DNA of 53,192 nucleotides from NCBI GenBank assembly GCA_964433495.1, contig CAYSRC010000012.1, positions 1 through 53,192 on the forward strand, given 5' to 3'. The stretch comes from CAYSRC01 sp964433495. GTDB lineage: Bacteria > Bacillota > Clostridia > Oscillospirales > Ruminococcaceae. A model generated the notes under the pieces. That model was not told the origin of the DNA. It was given only the letters and a program-made list of their open reading frames with translations, and searched no databases. Below, piece after piece: positions 10,297 through 18,379 of this stretch (the first letter of the stretch is position 1; each line of letters begins with the position of its first letter). A program made the position numbers and the translations under genes.

Positions 10297-10907
10297 TTTA
10301 AATCAATACCCTTCAAAAATGTCATGCGGTGGTAGGGCGTGACGCCGTGGGCGGCAATCGCGGCATAGTGCTGCGCGGTGCCGTAGCCCTTGTGCCTTTT
10401 AAAGCCGTACGCGGGACAGCGCCCGTCGAGCCATCTCATAAACCTGTCCCGCGTGACCTTAGCCACCACCGAAGCGGCGGCGATACAGGCGCTCTTCGCG
10501 TCGCCGTGCACCACCGTCACGGCCCTGCACGGCAAGCCCGCGGGCGCCCTGTTGCCGTCGACAAGCGCGGCGGACGGCAGGATGCTGAGGCCCCGCACCG
10601 CATCCCGCATCCCCTGCATCGTCGCCTGTAGGATGTTTATCTCGTCGATTATCTCGTTTGAGACAAACCGAACGCTCACCGCGAGCGAGCTCTCGATTAT
10701 CCCGCCGATAAGCTGCTCGCGCCTTTTTTCGCTGAGCTTTTTTGAGTCGTTCAGCCCGTCGATGACGGCGTCCTCCCGCAGGATGACAGCGGCGCAGCAC
10801 ACCGGCCCCGCAAGCGGCCCCCTGCCCGCCTCGTCGACGCCGCAAAGCAGGCCGCCGCAGCTCTGCTTCATCTCGTCGTCAAACGCAAAAAGCTCACTGT
10901 GCAGCAT
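10293..10907 (-). CDS. rnhB: Ribonuclease HII
   Basis: This 204-residue endonuclease removes RNA from RNA-DNA hybrids and single ribonucleotides from DNA. The active-site signature CGVDEAGRGPLAGPV gives the first two acidic metal ligands (Asp25, Glu26), with further conserved acidic residues at ALVDGN and in the SACIAAASVVAKVTRD segment. The ATG at 10907 lies 9 nt from GAGG and is preferred over a TTG at 10922. Its beginning overlaps the end of rbgA. A second RNase H (type I) is encoded at 29563-30000, so this genome has both types. Confidence 0.94.
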   Translation of the reverse strand: MLHSELFAFDDEMKQSCGGLLCGVDEAGRGPLAGPVCCAAVILREDAVIDGLNDSKKLSEKRREQLIGGIIESSLAVSVRFVSNEIIDEINILQATMQGMRDAVRGLSILPSAALVDGNRAPAGLPCRAVTVVHGDAKSACIAAASVVAKVTRDRFMRWLDGRCPAYGFKRHKGYGTAQHYAAIAAHGVTPYHRMTFLKGIDLK

Positions 10908-11781
10908 CTTCGGGCGCCTCAAAGCTTATTCTTCCGAGCTTGCCCGCCCGGGTTTCGTCGAGCACCGCGGCAGCGGCGCGCTCGAGGTCGATCTCCCCGC
11001 CCGGGATGAGCATCCCGCGCCTTCTTCCCACCGCCTCGAGCATGGCGAAGCCGTCCCCCTCGAGGTCGCCGTCCGACAGCTTAAAGCGGCTTTTGAGGCT
11101 GTCGGGGTACCCGCGCGCGAGTCTTTCGAGCAGCAGCGCCGATATCTCGGCGGTGTCGAGGATGTCGTCCCTGATCGCGCCGGTGAACGCGAGCAGCAGG
11201 GCGTCGCTTTGGTTTTGCAGCTTTTGCCACAAAACGCCCGGCATGTCGAGCAGCTCGATGTCCTTGAGCGACACCCACTGCTTGCCCCGCGTGACGCCGG
11301 GCCTGTCCTCGGCCTTTGCGGGGGCACGGCCCGACAGACTGTTTATAAAGGTGGATTTGCCGACGTTCGGCACACCGACGACCATCGCCCGCGGCTTCAG
11401 CCCCTGCATGCCCCTGCTTTCAAGCGTCCTTTTGTGCTCGAAAAGCGCTTTTCTTGCGGCGTCGACGCATTTCAGGGCCTGTTTTCTGTCCTTCGAGCTG
11501 ATAACCTCCACCCCGTAGCCCAGCGCGGTGTAGCGGGCGCGCCAGCGCGACGTCACGTCGGGGTCGGCAAGGTCGCCCTTGTTGAGCACAAGAAGCCTCG
11601 GCTTGCCCCTCGAAAGCCGCTCTAAAACGGGGTTTTTGCTCGCAGACGGCGCCCGCGCGTCGAGCAGCTCGATCGTCATGTCGACCTTTTTTATGTCGCT
11701 TTCAATCAGCCGCAGCGTCTTTGTCATGTGCCCGGGGAACCAGTTGATGCTTTGGTTCGTCACCGATTTTGTGTCGCTCAT
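10894..11781 (-). CDS. rbgA: Ribosome biogenesis GTPase RbgA/YlqF
   Basis: This 295-residue GTPase is needed for late 50S assembly. It is circularly permuted, as expected: G4 NKGD (67-70) precedes G1 GVPNVGKS (136-143) and G3 DMPG (179-182). The N-terminal INWFPGHMTKT motif is diagnostic of YlqF. The open frame runs 53 codons further upstream, but ATG 11781 has a GGGAG ribosome binding site and starts the family's normal N-terminus. The 243-base spacer to lepB (11782-12024) is GC-rich, with no gene or terminator recognised. Confidence 0.94.
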   Translation of the reverse strand: MSDTKSVTNQSINWFPGHMTKTLRLIESDIKKVDMTIELLDARAPSASKNPVLERLSRGKPRLLVLNKGDLADPDVTSRWRARYTALGYGVEVISSKDRKQALKCVDAARKALFEHKRTLESRGMQGLKPRAMVVGVPNVGKSTFINSLSGRAPAKAEDRPGVTRGKQWVSLKDIELLDMPGVLWQKLQNQSDALLLAFTGAIRDDILDTAEISALLLERLARGYPDSLKSRFKLSDGDLEGDGFAMLEAVGRRRGMLIPGGEIDLERAAAAVLDETRAGKLGRISFEAPEDAAQ

Positions 11782-12024
11782 ACGTTTTCTCCCGGACAAA
11801 AAATTTTTCGCCGCCGCCCGTCTTCGGATACGCTGCGCCCCGCCGGCCGCTGCGATATCCCCGCGCCGCCGCAGACGCCGCACAGGCGGTTCTATTCTGC
11901 CCGAGGTTTTCCGTCCCGGGCTTTTGTGAACGCACCGCACACCGGTTCAGGCGCTGTGCAAACGGCCTGTTCCGCCCCGGGGCCTTCCCGACCCGAAGCT
12001 TTTGTAACAGACCTGCTCCCTGTG

Positions 12025-12522
12025 TCAAAAGGAGGTTATGCACCTGCCGACGATGCTTCTCTCGTCCACCGCGCCTATGCGCTGTGAGCGGCTGTCGAGC
12101 GAGGCCTCGCGGTTGTCGCCCATCAAAAAGGCAAAGCCCTCGGGCACGGTATAGGGGTACCGAATGTCCCCGTAGGCCGCGTTGGCGGGGTTGTCGTCGA
12201 CCGCCGCACCGTCGACATACAGCACGCCGTCGGCGGTGATGTCGACCGTCTGTCCCCCCGTCGCGATGACGCGCTTGACAAGGGGCCTGCCGTACAGGTT
12301 GTTCCCGTCGACGATGACGATGTCGCCCGCCTTCGGGGTGTAAAACAGGTCGATTGCCACAATGCGCTCGCCGTCGTCAAGGGTCGGGTACATCGAAAGT
12401 CCGTCGACCCGGTAGGTCTTTATGCAAAAGGTGAAGACGACCATCACGGTCAGCAGCGCGGTGAGGACGGAATCCGCCCAGGCGTAGGCCGAAGCAACGA
12501 CCCTGCTCGATTTCTCTTTCAT
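12025..12522 (-). CDS. lepB: Signal peptidase I
   Basis: This 165-residue membrane serine protease removes signal peptides from secreted proteins. A single transmembrane helix spans about residues 13-35 after a short cytosolic basic tail. Catalytic Ser43 lies in VDGLSMYPTL and Lys83 in PLVKRVIA; box E is GDNREASLDSR. The length is at the short, Gram-positive end of the family. The ATG at 12522 has AGGTGG 5 nt upstream. It follows rplS, from which it is separated by a strong terminator, so it depends on read-through or on a promoter I could not identify. Confidence 0.94.
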   Translation of the reverse strand: MKEKSSRVVASAYAWADSVLTALLTVMVVFTFCIKTYRVDGLSMYPTLDDGERIVAIDLFYTPKAGDIVIVDGNNLYGRPLVKRVIATGGQTVDITADGVLYVDGAAVDDNPANAAYGDIRYPYTVPEGFAFLMGDNREASLDSRSQRIGAVDERSIVGRCITSF

Positions 12523-12535
12523 ATCATCCACCTGC

Positions 12536-12567
12536 AAAACAAAAAGGGACAACTCCTTGTCCCTTTT
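12536..12567 (-). terminator. Intrinsic terminator after rplS
   Basis: On the minus strand AAAAGGGACAA pairs with TTGTCCCTTTT (stem 11 bp; 12542-12552 with 12557-12567) and is followed by TGTTTTG, giving a T-rich tail. It begins 11 bases after the rplS stop. Confidence 0.85.
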
Positions 12568-12577
12568 ACGTTTAAGG

Positions 12578-12925
12578 TTATTTTACTATGCGTTCTTTAA
12601 CCTTGGCTGCCTTGCCGACGCGGTCGCGCAGGTAGTAGAGCTTTGCCCTGCGAACCTTGCCGTGGCGCACAACCTCAACCTTCTCGACGTTTTGGGAGTT
12701 TATCGGGAACACGCGCTCAACACCGACTCCGTAAGAGGTTCTTCTGACGGTGAATGTCTCGGCGACGCCGCCGTGTTTTTTTGCGATAACGACGCCCTCA
12801 AAGACCTGTATTCTCTGACGGTCGCCCTCCTTGATGCGGACGGAGACCCTGACGGTGTCGCCCACGTCGAACTTGTGCTGCTCGGGCTTGATACTGCCCT
12901 CGCTGATGAGTTTAAGTGCATCCAT
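12578..12925 (-). CDS. rplS: Large ribosomal subunit protein bL19
   Basis: This 115-residue protein is L19, located at the 30S-50S interface. Recognisable blocks are VGDTVRVSVRIKEGDRQRIQVFEGVVIAKK, ETFTVRRTSYGVGVERVFPINSQ and the basic C-terminal VRRAKLYYLRDRVGKAAKVKER. Length is normal. The ATG has a GGGAGG ribosome binding site. Transcription starts from a sigma-A promoter near 13048-13076, giving a leader of about 115 bases, and ends at the terminator at 12536-12567. The usual upstream partners rpsP, rimM and trmD are not adjacent. Confidence 0.97.
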   Translation of the reverse strand: MDALKLISEGSIKPEQHKFDVGDTVRVSVRIKEGDRQRIQVFEGVVIAKKHGGVAETFTVRRTSYGVGVERVFPINSQNVEKVEVVRHGKVRRAKLYYLRDRVGKAAKVKERIVK

Positions 12926-13040
12926 TTTGCTTCCTCCCGATTGTTCAGACGTTCATGCCGAACTCACTCAAAACGGCAGAGGACCGTCAGCTTAATGTCT
13001 TTGACATTAACCCCGCCGGATTCCCGGAGGATCATGCAAG
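12926..13040 (-). promoter_or_regulatory. Structured 5' leader of rplS
   Basis: The leader between the predicted start site and the rplS ATG contains successive hairpins on the minus strand: CCGG-GAAT-CCGG, TTAATGTC/GACATTAA, and GACGG/CCGTT. Ribosomal-protein leaders, including a described L19 leader class in Firmicutes, often regulate their own mRNA. I could not match the consensus from memory, so this is a candidate autoregulatory leader only. Confidence 0.4.
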
Positions 13041-13047
13041 CTTTAAT

Positions 13048-13076
13048 ATAATACCACAACACAAGCCCCATTGCAA
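13048..13076 (-). promoter_or_regulatory. Sigma-A promoter of rplS
   Basis: TTGCAA (13071-13076) and TATTAT (13048-13053) on the minus strand are separated by exactly 17 bp. It directs transcription into the rplS leader. Confidence 0.75.
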
Positions 13077-13472
13077 GGCTTTTTTCGAGGGAGCGCCCGT
13101 CTTTGCGGCAAAACAGATGGTTTTTTCGCCGCGTCGATGGGTTTTCCGCCGCGCGGGGCCGCTCTCGGCGCCCCCACGTCCCGTTCGCCCTCTGCCGGCG
13201 CGCCCCCTTTCGCTCGCGCGCACCGCCCGCAAATGCATCGGGCGCGCAAACACAGCCCCTCTTGCCGCGACACCCGCAAAAGCGGGCAGCGAGAGGGTGA
13301 AACTACCGCTCGCGCGCCCTGTCGGCGCTGCTTCTTTCACACGCGTCCGCGCCGTCCGCGAAGGGCTCAAGAGCCCGCAGAGGATTCTCGCCCGTGTCCT
13401 CCCCGACGCGCAGCCTTACCCCGACGCGCAGCCGCCCGCGAAAGACTTGAAACACGCGAACAAAGGCCCCCG
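13077..13472. other. GC-rich gene-free spacer
   Basis: About 400 bases between the TIGR03936-family gene and the rplS promoter. It is very GC-rich, C-rich on the plus strand, with short open frames that have no ribosome binding sites or protein-like composition. No RNA gene or clear terminator was recognised. Confidence 0.5.
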
Positions 13473-14132
13473 TCACTCGAACACCCTCAGCTCCTTTGTG
13501 AGGATCTGCACCCGCTTGACGAGGCAGTGGTCGAGCTGATGCCCGAGCGTCCGCTCGAGCTCGCCGACGATGAGCATAGGGTTGAGCGACGACTCGCTGC
13601 CTGCGCGCACCGTGATGTCAAGGGTGCATCTGTCGGTGTAGTCGCTCACCGAAAACGAGTGAACCATGGGCATGATGTCGACGGTCCTTTCGCCGCTTTT
13701 GGTCTTTTTTTGCACAGGGATGCTGTCGCGCGACAAAAGCCTGCCCAGCGCCGACGAGAGGGCGCCGACCCCCTCGGCCCCGTCGTCGAGCTCGACCGTG
13801 TACCGCGCAAACCCTATCTCCCCCGTGCGGTATTTGGGCAGCGCGCAGTTGAATATCTCGATCCCGCAGGGCAGAAAATCATTGATCGACGAAAGCCTGT
13901 AGAGCGGCACATCGTCGTCGGTGAGCCGCAGGTCGACCGTTTCGCATATGCTCTCAAAGCCGAGCGAGAGCGGCAGTGCGAAGGTGAGATAGAGGTGGGT
14001 GTTGAACCCCTCGGTGTACCAAAAGGGAAGCCCCGACTGCCTGACCGCCCGCGCAAAAACGCGGGTGAGGTCAAGGTGGGATATGTACCTTGCATCAAAG
14101 GTCTTGGAAAAGTGCAGTCTAATGTTTTTCAA
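13473..14132 (-). CDS. TIGR03936 family radical-SAM-associated protein
   Basis: This 219-residue protein belongs to the TIGR03936/DUF2344 family that accompanies TIGR03960 radical-SAM proteins in Clostridia. Typical blocks are IRLHFSKTFDARYISHLDLTRVFARAVRQSGLPFWYTEGFNTH and LPLSLGFESICETVDLRL. No catalytic motif is known. The start is the TTG at 14132, 7 nt after GGGAGG; the frame open further upstream lies inside the preceding gene. The two genes overlap by 14 bases, a strong sign of coupled expression and joint function. In related genomes the pair often lies by RNase G and rplU; neither is present here. Confidence 0.88.
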   Translation of the reverse strand: MKNIRLHFSKTFDARYISHLDLTRVFARAVRQSGLPFWYTEGFNTHLYLTFALPLSLGFESICETVDLRLTDDDVPLYRLSSINDFLPCGIEIFNCALPKYRTGEIGFARYTVELDDGAEGVGALSSALGRLLSRDSIPVQKKTKSGERTVDIMPMVHSFSVSDYTDRCTLDITVRAGSESSLNPMLIVGELERTLGHQLDHCLVKRVQILTKELRVFE

Positions 14133-15960
14133 AGCACGGCCTCCCGGTAAGCTTGACAATGCCGCACGAGGCGCACTGCTGTTTGCAGTTGGGCGTGACC
14201 TCCGCCCGCTTTGCCCTATCAAACTCGCGCCTCAAAAACTCCCTGTCGATGCCGTAGTCGAGCACGTCCCACGGCATGACCTCGTCGACGTCCCGCTCGC
14301 GGTTGGCGTAAAAGCCGGGGTCGATCCCCGCCTTTTTGTACGCCTCCTGCCAACGCTCGAGCGAAAAGCCCTCGCCCCAGCTGTCAAACATCCCGCCCGC
14401 GCGATATACGCCCAGCAGAACCCTGCCGAGCCGTCGGTCGCCGCGCGCAAGCACCGCCTCGACCGTGCCCTGCGAGGCGTCGTGGCGGCCGAGCTTTATC
14501 TTTTTGCTCGTCAGCGACTCGCGCAGCAGGCGCTGTTTTCGGTCAAACTCCTCCCTTGTGTCCTGCGCGCAGAACTGAAAGGGGGTAAAGGGCTTCGGGA
14601 TAAAGCAGGCGCAGCTGATGCTGACGCTGACCGAACGGCCCTTCTGCCTTGCGGGGAGCGAGTAGTAGAGGTCGACGATCCGCTGCGCGAGCTGCGCGAT
14701 GCCGACGATGTCCTCGTCGGTCTCGGTGGGAAGCCCCATCATAAAATACAGCTTTACGGCGGTATACCCCGCCTCAAACGCCGTCTTGCAGCCGCGCATG
14801 ATCTCCTCTTCGTCGATGTTTTTGTTGATGACGTCGCGCAGCCGCTGTGTGCCCGCCTCGGGCGCGAAGGTCAGGCTGCTCTTCCTGACCCGGGTAATCT
14901 TGTCGACGAGCTCGTCGCCAAAGCTGTCGATGCGAAGGGAGGGCAGCGCCAGGTTGACCCTGCCCGCCTCGGTCCAGCCGAGCAGACGGTCGAGCAGCCC
15001 CTCGATCTGCGGGTGGTCGCTTGTCGAGAGCGAGACGAGGGACAGCTCGTCATACCCCGTGTTGCGGCACAGCTCCCGCGCCTGCCTGTCCAGCACGCCG
15101 ACATCCTTCGCCCTGAACGGGCGGTAGATGAACCCCGCCTGACAGAAGCGGCAGCCGCGGATGCAACCGCGCAGGACCTCGACGCTGACCCGGTCGTGCA
15201 CGACCTCGATAAGCGGCACGGGGAGATTGTCGGGGTACTCGGCCGCCGAGAGGTCCTGCACAATGCGCTTTTTGACCCGCGCGGGCGCGCCGCGCTTGGG
15301 TGTGTACGCTTTTACGGTGCCGTCCTCGTTGTACTCGACCCGGTACATGGACGGCACGTAAAGTCCCTCTATCTTCGCGGCCTCGTGCAGCAGCTTGGAC
15401 TTTTTCCAGCCCAATTCCTTTGCCCTGATGCACAGGCGGCACAGCTCGAGGTTGACCTTCTCCCCCTCGCCGAGGATAAAGATGTCGACAAAATCGGCAA
15501 GCGGCTCGGGGTTGCACACGCACGGGCCGCCCGCGACCACAAGCGGGAAGACGTCCTTGCGGCTCGACGCCTTGAGCGGTATGCCCGCGAGGTCAAGCAT
15601 ATACAGGACGTTTGTGTACGACAGCTCATATTGAAGCGTAAAGCCGACGATGTCAAATTCCCTGACGGGATCCTTGCTTTCGAGCGCAAACAGCGGCACG
15701 CCCTCCTTGAGCATCTGCTCGCGCATGTCAAACCAAGGGGCAAACACCCGCTCGCACCAGATGTCGGGTTGCTTGTTCGCTATGTAATAGAGTATCTTCA
15801 TCCCGAGATGCGACATCCCGATCTCGTAGACATCGGGGAAGCAGAACGCAAACCGCAGCTTGACATCCTTTTTGTCCTTGATGACGGCCCCGCGCTCGCC
15901 GCCGACGTATCGTCCCGGTTTTTGGACGTTTCTGAGCATCTTTTCAAGCTTATCGTATTT
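14119..15960 (-). CDS. TIGR03960 family B12-binding radical SAM protein
   Basis: This 613-residue enzyme has an N-terminal cobalamin-binding-like Rossmann domain (roughly 30-180, including FPDVYEIGMSHLGMKILYY), a central radical-SAM domain with the 4Fe-4S motif C266-x3-C270-x2-C273 in RGCIRGCRFC, and a C-terminal extension with cysteines (CKQQCASCG) that could hold another cluster. The reaction is unknown for the family. ATG 15960 is chosen over a GTG at 15978 because MKYDKLEKMLRNVQKPGRY matches the family start and a G-rich site precedes it. It overlaps the TIGR03936 partner by 14 bases. Confidence 0.88.
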   Translation of the reverse strand, partial: KYDKLEKMLRNVQKPGRYVGGERGAVIKDKKDVKLRFAFCFPDVYEIGMSHLGMKILYYIANKQPDIWCERVFAPWFDMREQMLKEGVPLFALESKDPVREFDIVGFTLQYELSYTNVLYMLDLAGIPLKASSRKDVFPLVVAGGPCVCNPEPLADFVDIFILGEGEKVNLELCRLCIRAKELGWKKSKLLHEAAKIEGLYVPSMYRVEYNEDGTVKAYTPKRGAPARVKKRIVQDLSAAEYPDNLPVPLIEVVHDRVSVEVLRGCIRGCRFCQAGFIYRPFRAKDVGVLDRQARELCRNTGYDELSLVSLSTSDHPQIEGLLDRLLGWTEAGRVNLALPSLRIDSFGDELVDKITRVRKSSLTFAPEAGTQRLRDVINKNIDEEEIMRGCKTAFEAGYTAVKLYFMMGLPTETDEDIVGIAQLAQRIVDLYYSLPARQKGRSVSVSISCACFIPKPFTPFQFCAQDTREEFDRKQRLLRESLTSKKIKLGRHDASQGTVEAVLARGDRRLGRVLLGVYRAGGMFDSWGEGFSLERWQEAYKKAGIDPGFYANRERDVDEVMPWDVLDYGIDREFLRREFDRAKRAEVTPNCKQQCASCGIVKLTGRPCFEKH

Positions 15961-15992
15961 CATACGGCACCCCGTCACTGTTCTGTTCTTAT

Positions 15993-16021
15993 ATCATAAC
16001 AAAAAAACGGCGTTTTGTACA
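15993..16021 (-). promoter_or_regulatory. Possible promoter of the TIGR03960-TIGR03936 pair
   Basis: On the minus strand TGTACA (16016-16021) and TATGAT (15993-15998) are 17 bp apart, 33 bases before the chosen start. The -35 element is weak and overlaps the upstream terminator hairpin, so the assignment is tentative. Confidence 0.4.
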
Positions 16022-16027
16022 CGCCGT
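16000..16027 (-). terminator. Intrinsic terminator downstream of the M50 protease gene
   Basis: ACGGCGT and ACGCCGT form a 7-bp stem (16007-16013 with 16021-16027) and are followed on the minus strand by seven T residues (16000-16006). It lies about 400 bases after the M50 stop codon, leaving an unusually long 3' region. Confidence 0.8.
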
Positions 16028-16423
16028 CTGCAACAGCTTGTCCGTGTTCGTTTAAATTGCCCCCCTGCACTCGAAAGGGCACACACCTTATCCGCCGTTT
16101 TGAACCGTTTTATCCTCTGCAAACAGTGCCTGAACAGTACCGTCCGCCCCTCGGACGGCACGAGAGCGGCTGTCCCCCCGGCAGGAGCTGTCCGTCCCCG
16201 CCTGCGAAACGTTGTTTGTGTCGGGCCGTCCCCCGAGCGGGGACACAAGATCTGTGTTTCTCGCCTTTTTCCCATCCATACGGAGACCAAGGCCCTCGGG
16301 CAGCGCACAAGGGGGCTGCAAGGGTTGTTCTTTACCCTTTTCCCGTCCGCATCGGCGGCCGAAGCCCCCGGGTTGGCCCGCAAAGGGGCTGCGCGCCGCT
16401 CTTCGCGCACAGAGTGTGCGCTC
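16028..16423 (-). other. Long GC-rich 3' region with an imperfect tandem repeat
   Basis: About 400 bases separate the M50 stop codon from its terminator. The region has a GCGCACA/TGTGCGC hairpin near 16403-16423, and two imperfect copies of a segment of about 54 bases (16267-16319 and 16338-16392, offset 71), both running from TTTTCCC to GGGGCTGC. No protein-coding frame with a ribosome binding site was found, and it does not show the conserved cores of RNase P RNA, tmRNA, SRP RNA or 6S RNA. Confidence 0.5.
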
Positions 16424-17077
16424 TCAAAACCTGCGCGCTGTCACAGCCCCGGGATTATCCCAAAGGGCAGCTCGGGGCGATCCCTCCCCGATTCGTGCCG
16501 CGCCCGCCCGCGGGGATCTGTTCGGGCCACCCCGCGAAACAAGCGCAATAAAAGCGCCGACGGCCGCGAGCACCGGGTTTTTTGCAACGCCGAGCGCTCG
16601 GACGCCGCACAGCCCGACCGCGCACAGCAAGCCGCCCGTCCCGAAGGACACCGCCCGTTTGAGCGTCTCGTTTTCGGTCAGCAGCGCGACGATCCCGCCG
16701 CCGTCGGTGCCCCTGACGGGCAGCAGGTTGAACGCCGCCATAAACAGGTTTGTGTTTGTCATGCGCGCCTCCCCCGCAAGCGCCGCAGCGGCGGCGCACA
16801 CGAGGTTGACCGCCGCGCCCGCAAGCAGCACCGCCGCCGTGTCCCCCCTGTCGGCGGCGTCACTGTCGGGGACAATCGTCATCCTGCCCGCCGCAAACGA
16901 GATGATTTTAGGCTTCAGCCGCACGCACAGCATGGCCGCAAGATGCCCGCACTCGTGCAGCAGCATAAAAATCAGCGCTGTAAAGGCAAACGGACTTACA
17001 GCGCACACAAGCCCGAAAAACGCGGTAAAGAGCAGAGAAACCTCTATCGTGACGTCAAAAACATGAAAGCGCAGCAA
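16424..17077 (-). CDS. M50 family (site-2-type) intramembrane metalloprotease
   Basis: This 217-residue protein has the two zinc-protease motifs of site-2 proteases: HECGH at 41-45 and NLLPVRGTDGG at 117-127, each in a hydrophobic segment, with about four to five predicted transmembrane helices. Size and layout resemble the SpoIVFB branch, which cuts a sigma-factor precursor in sporulating Firmicutes, but the substrate here is unknown. The TTG start at 17077 follows GGTAGG by 5 nt and lies 6 bases after the stop of the GHL10 lipoprotein gene. The last 35 or so residues are basic and proline/glycine-rich, unlike a catalytic domain, and may be a non-conserved tail. Confidence 0.8.
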   Translation of the reverse strand: MLRFHVFDVTIEVSLLFTAFFGLVCAVSPFAFTALIFMLLHECGHLAAMLCVRLKPKIISFAAGRMTIVPDSDAADRGDTAAVLLAGAAVNLVCAAAAALAGEARMTNTNLFMAAFNLLPVRGTDGGGIVALLTENETLKRAVSFGTGGLLCAVGLCGVRALGVAKNPVLAAVGAFIALVSRGGPNRSPRAGAARIGEGSPRAALWDNPGAVTARRF

Positions 17078-17083
17078 GTATAC

Positions 17084-18379
17084 CTACCCCACCGTTTTCA
17101 CAAGGTTGTCAAGCTCCGCCGACGCGGCGGCCGAGGCGCGGGCGTCCTCCCCGAACATTGAGCCGTAGCGATAAAATACGGCTGCCGAGGCCCCGTTGTC
17201 CTTTAAAAACGCATACTGCCTTGCAATGATATCGTCGGCGTCAAGCCACTCGTTCTCGCCGCTGCCCGCCCACCTGTCGTTCACACCTGCCTTGTAGAAC
17301 GCGAGCCCGACCCACAGCTCGCACTGCATACAAACTCCCCTCCACTCGGAAACGACCGCCTCAAACGGCATCGACTCGTTGACAAAGCCGTAGTAGACCT
17401 GCGGGCAGAGGTAGTCGACATATCCCTCCTGCGCGCCCCACAGGCTCACATCGGCGTAGTGCGCCGCGCGGTCTCGGGACACCGAGGCGTCGGGGCTCAC
17501 GCCGAACTCGACCGGGTTCTCAAGCGACTTTGCCGCCGCGTATACCTCGCCCACCAGCTCAGAAACATTGAAGCGGCGGTAGTCGTCAATCGACATGTTC
17601 CCGCCGCCCGCGCGGTAATCGGCGTAGAGCTGCTCGTCGATCTCACCTGTAGCGGTGGGGTAAAAATAGTCGTCAAAGTGTATGCCGTCGACGGGGTAGC
17701 GCGCAAGCAGCTCCTCGACCCCCTCGACCACCAGCTCACGCCCCGCCCTGCTCGAGGGCACGATGTAGACGCCCGAGTCATCCTGCCAAAGCGCGTGCGG
17801 GTCCTGCGCAACCAGCCGCTCCCGCAGGCCCGCGAGCGCGTCGGAGGCCGACAGGCGGTAGGGATTTATCCATGCGTGCAGGCGCATCCCGCTCCCGTGG
17901 GCGGCGCTCAAAAACACCTCGAGCACGTCAAGCTCCCCGTCCAAATCGGGGTAAACAAACCCGCCGTCCGGGAATATGTCGGAATCGTACAGCGCTTCGC
18001 CGAACGCCCTGACCTGAAGAAGGATGTCGGTGCAGCCGACCGTTTGGAGGTTTTGTATCGCCTGCGCGACATCGGCTTCAAACGCCCCCCTCGACGACAT
18101 GTCAAAATCCTCAAGGTCGAGATAGCTTATCCACACCGCACGACGTATCCCCCCGCCCGCGTCCGACTCGTCCGCCGTCTGCCCCGGCTCCCGGGGTGTT
18201 TCGGGCGCGCCGACGGCGCCCTGCGCACCGTCAAGGTCCTCTGCGAACACGGCGGATGAAAAGACATCGCTTCCGGCGTCAAGTCCCCCCGCGCCGAGAG
18301 CACAGGCACAGAGCAACAGCGCAGCCGCCGAAACCAAGCCGAACACGGCAAGCATTTTAAGGCATTTTTTCACGGCCAA
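17084..18379 (-). CDS. Family 10-like glycosylhydrolase (GHL10) lipoprotein
   Basis: This 431-residue protein starts with a basic n-region, a hydrophobic stretch and a lipobox-like LLCAC (the second cysteine near residue 26), so it is likely an exported lipoprotein. After an acidic linker comes a GHL10/DUF187 TIM-barrel domain: RRAVWISYLDLEDF, LQVRAFGEALYDS, MRLHAWINPYRLS, VDGIHFDDYFYPT and CPQVYYGF. Family members such as YngK are thought to act on cell-surface glycans, but no substrate is proven here. The TTG at 18379 or GTG two codons later could be the start; AAAGGAAAGGGG precedes both. It forms an operon with the M50 protease. Confidence 0.85.
   Translation of the reverse strand: MAVKKCLKMLAVFGLVSAAALLLCACALGAGGLDAGSDVFSSAVFAEDLDGAQGAVGAPETPREPGQTADESDAGGGIRRAVWISYLDLEDFDMSSRGAFEADVAQAIQNLQTVGCTDILLQVRAFGEALYDSDIFPDGGFVYPDLDGELDVLEVFLSAAHGSGMRLHAWINPYRLSASDALAGLRERLVAQDPHALWQDDSGVYIVPSSRAGRELVVEGVEELLARYPVDGIHFDDYFYPTATGEIDEQLYADYRAGGGNMSIDDYRRFNVSELVGEVYAAAKSLENPVEFGVSPDASVSRDRAAHYADVSLWGAQEGYVDYLCPQVYYGFVNESMPFEAVVSEWRGVCMQCELWVGLAFYKAGVNDRWAGSGENEWLDADDIIARQYAFLKDNGASAAVFYRYGSMFGEDARASAAASAELDNLVKTVG

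Noticed and set aside
16028..16423. RNase P RNA, tmRNA, SRP RNA or 6S RNA in the long spacer
   Set aside because: The conserved core sequences of these RNAs are not present.
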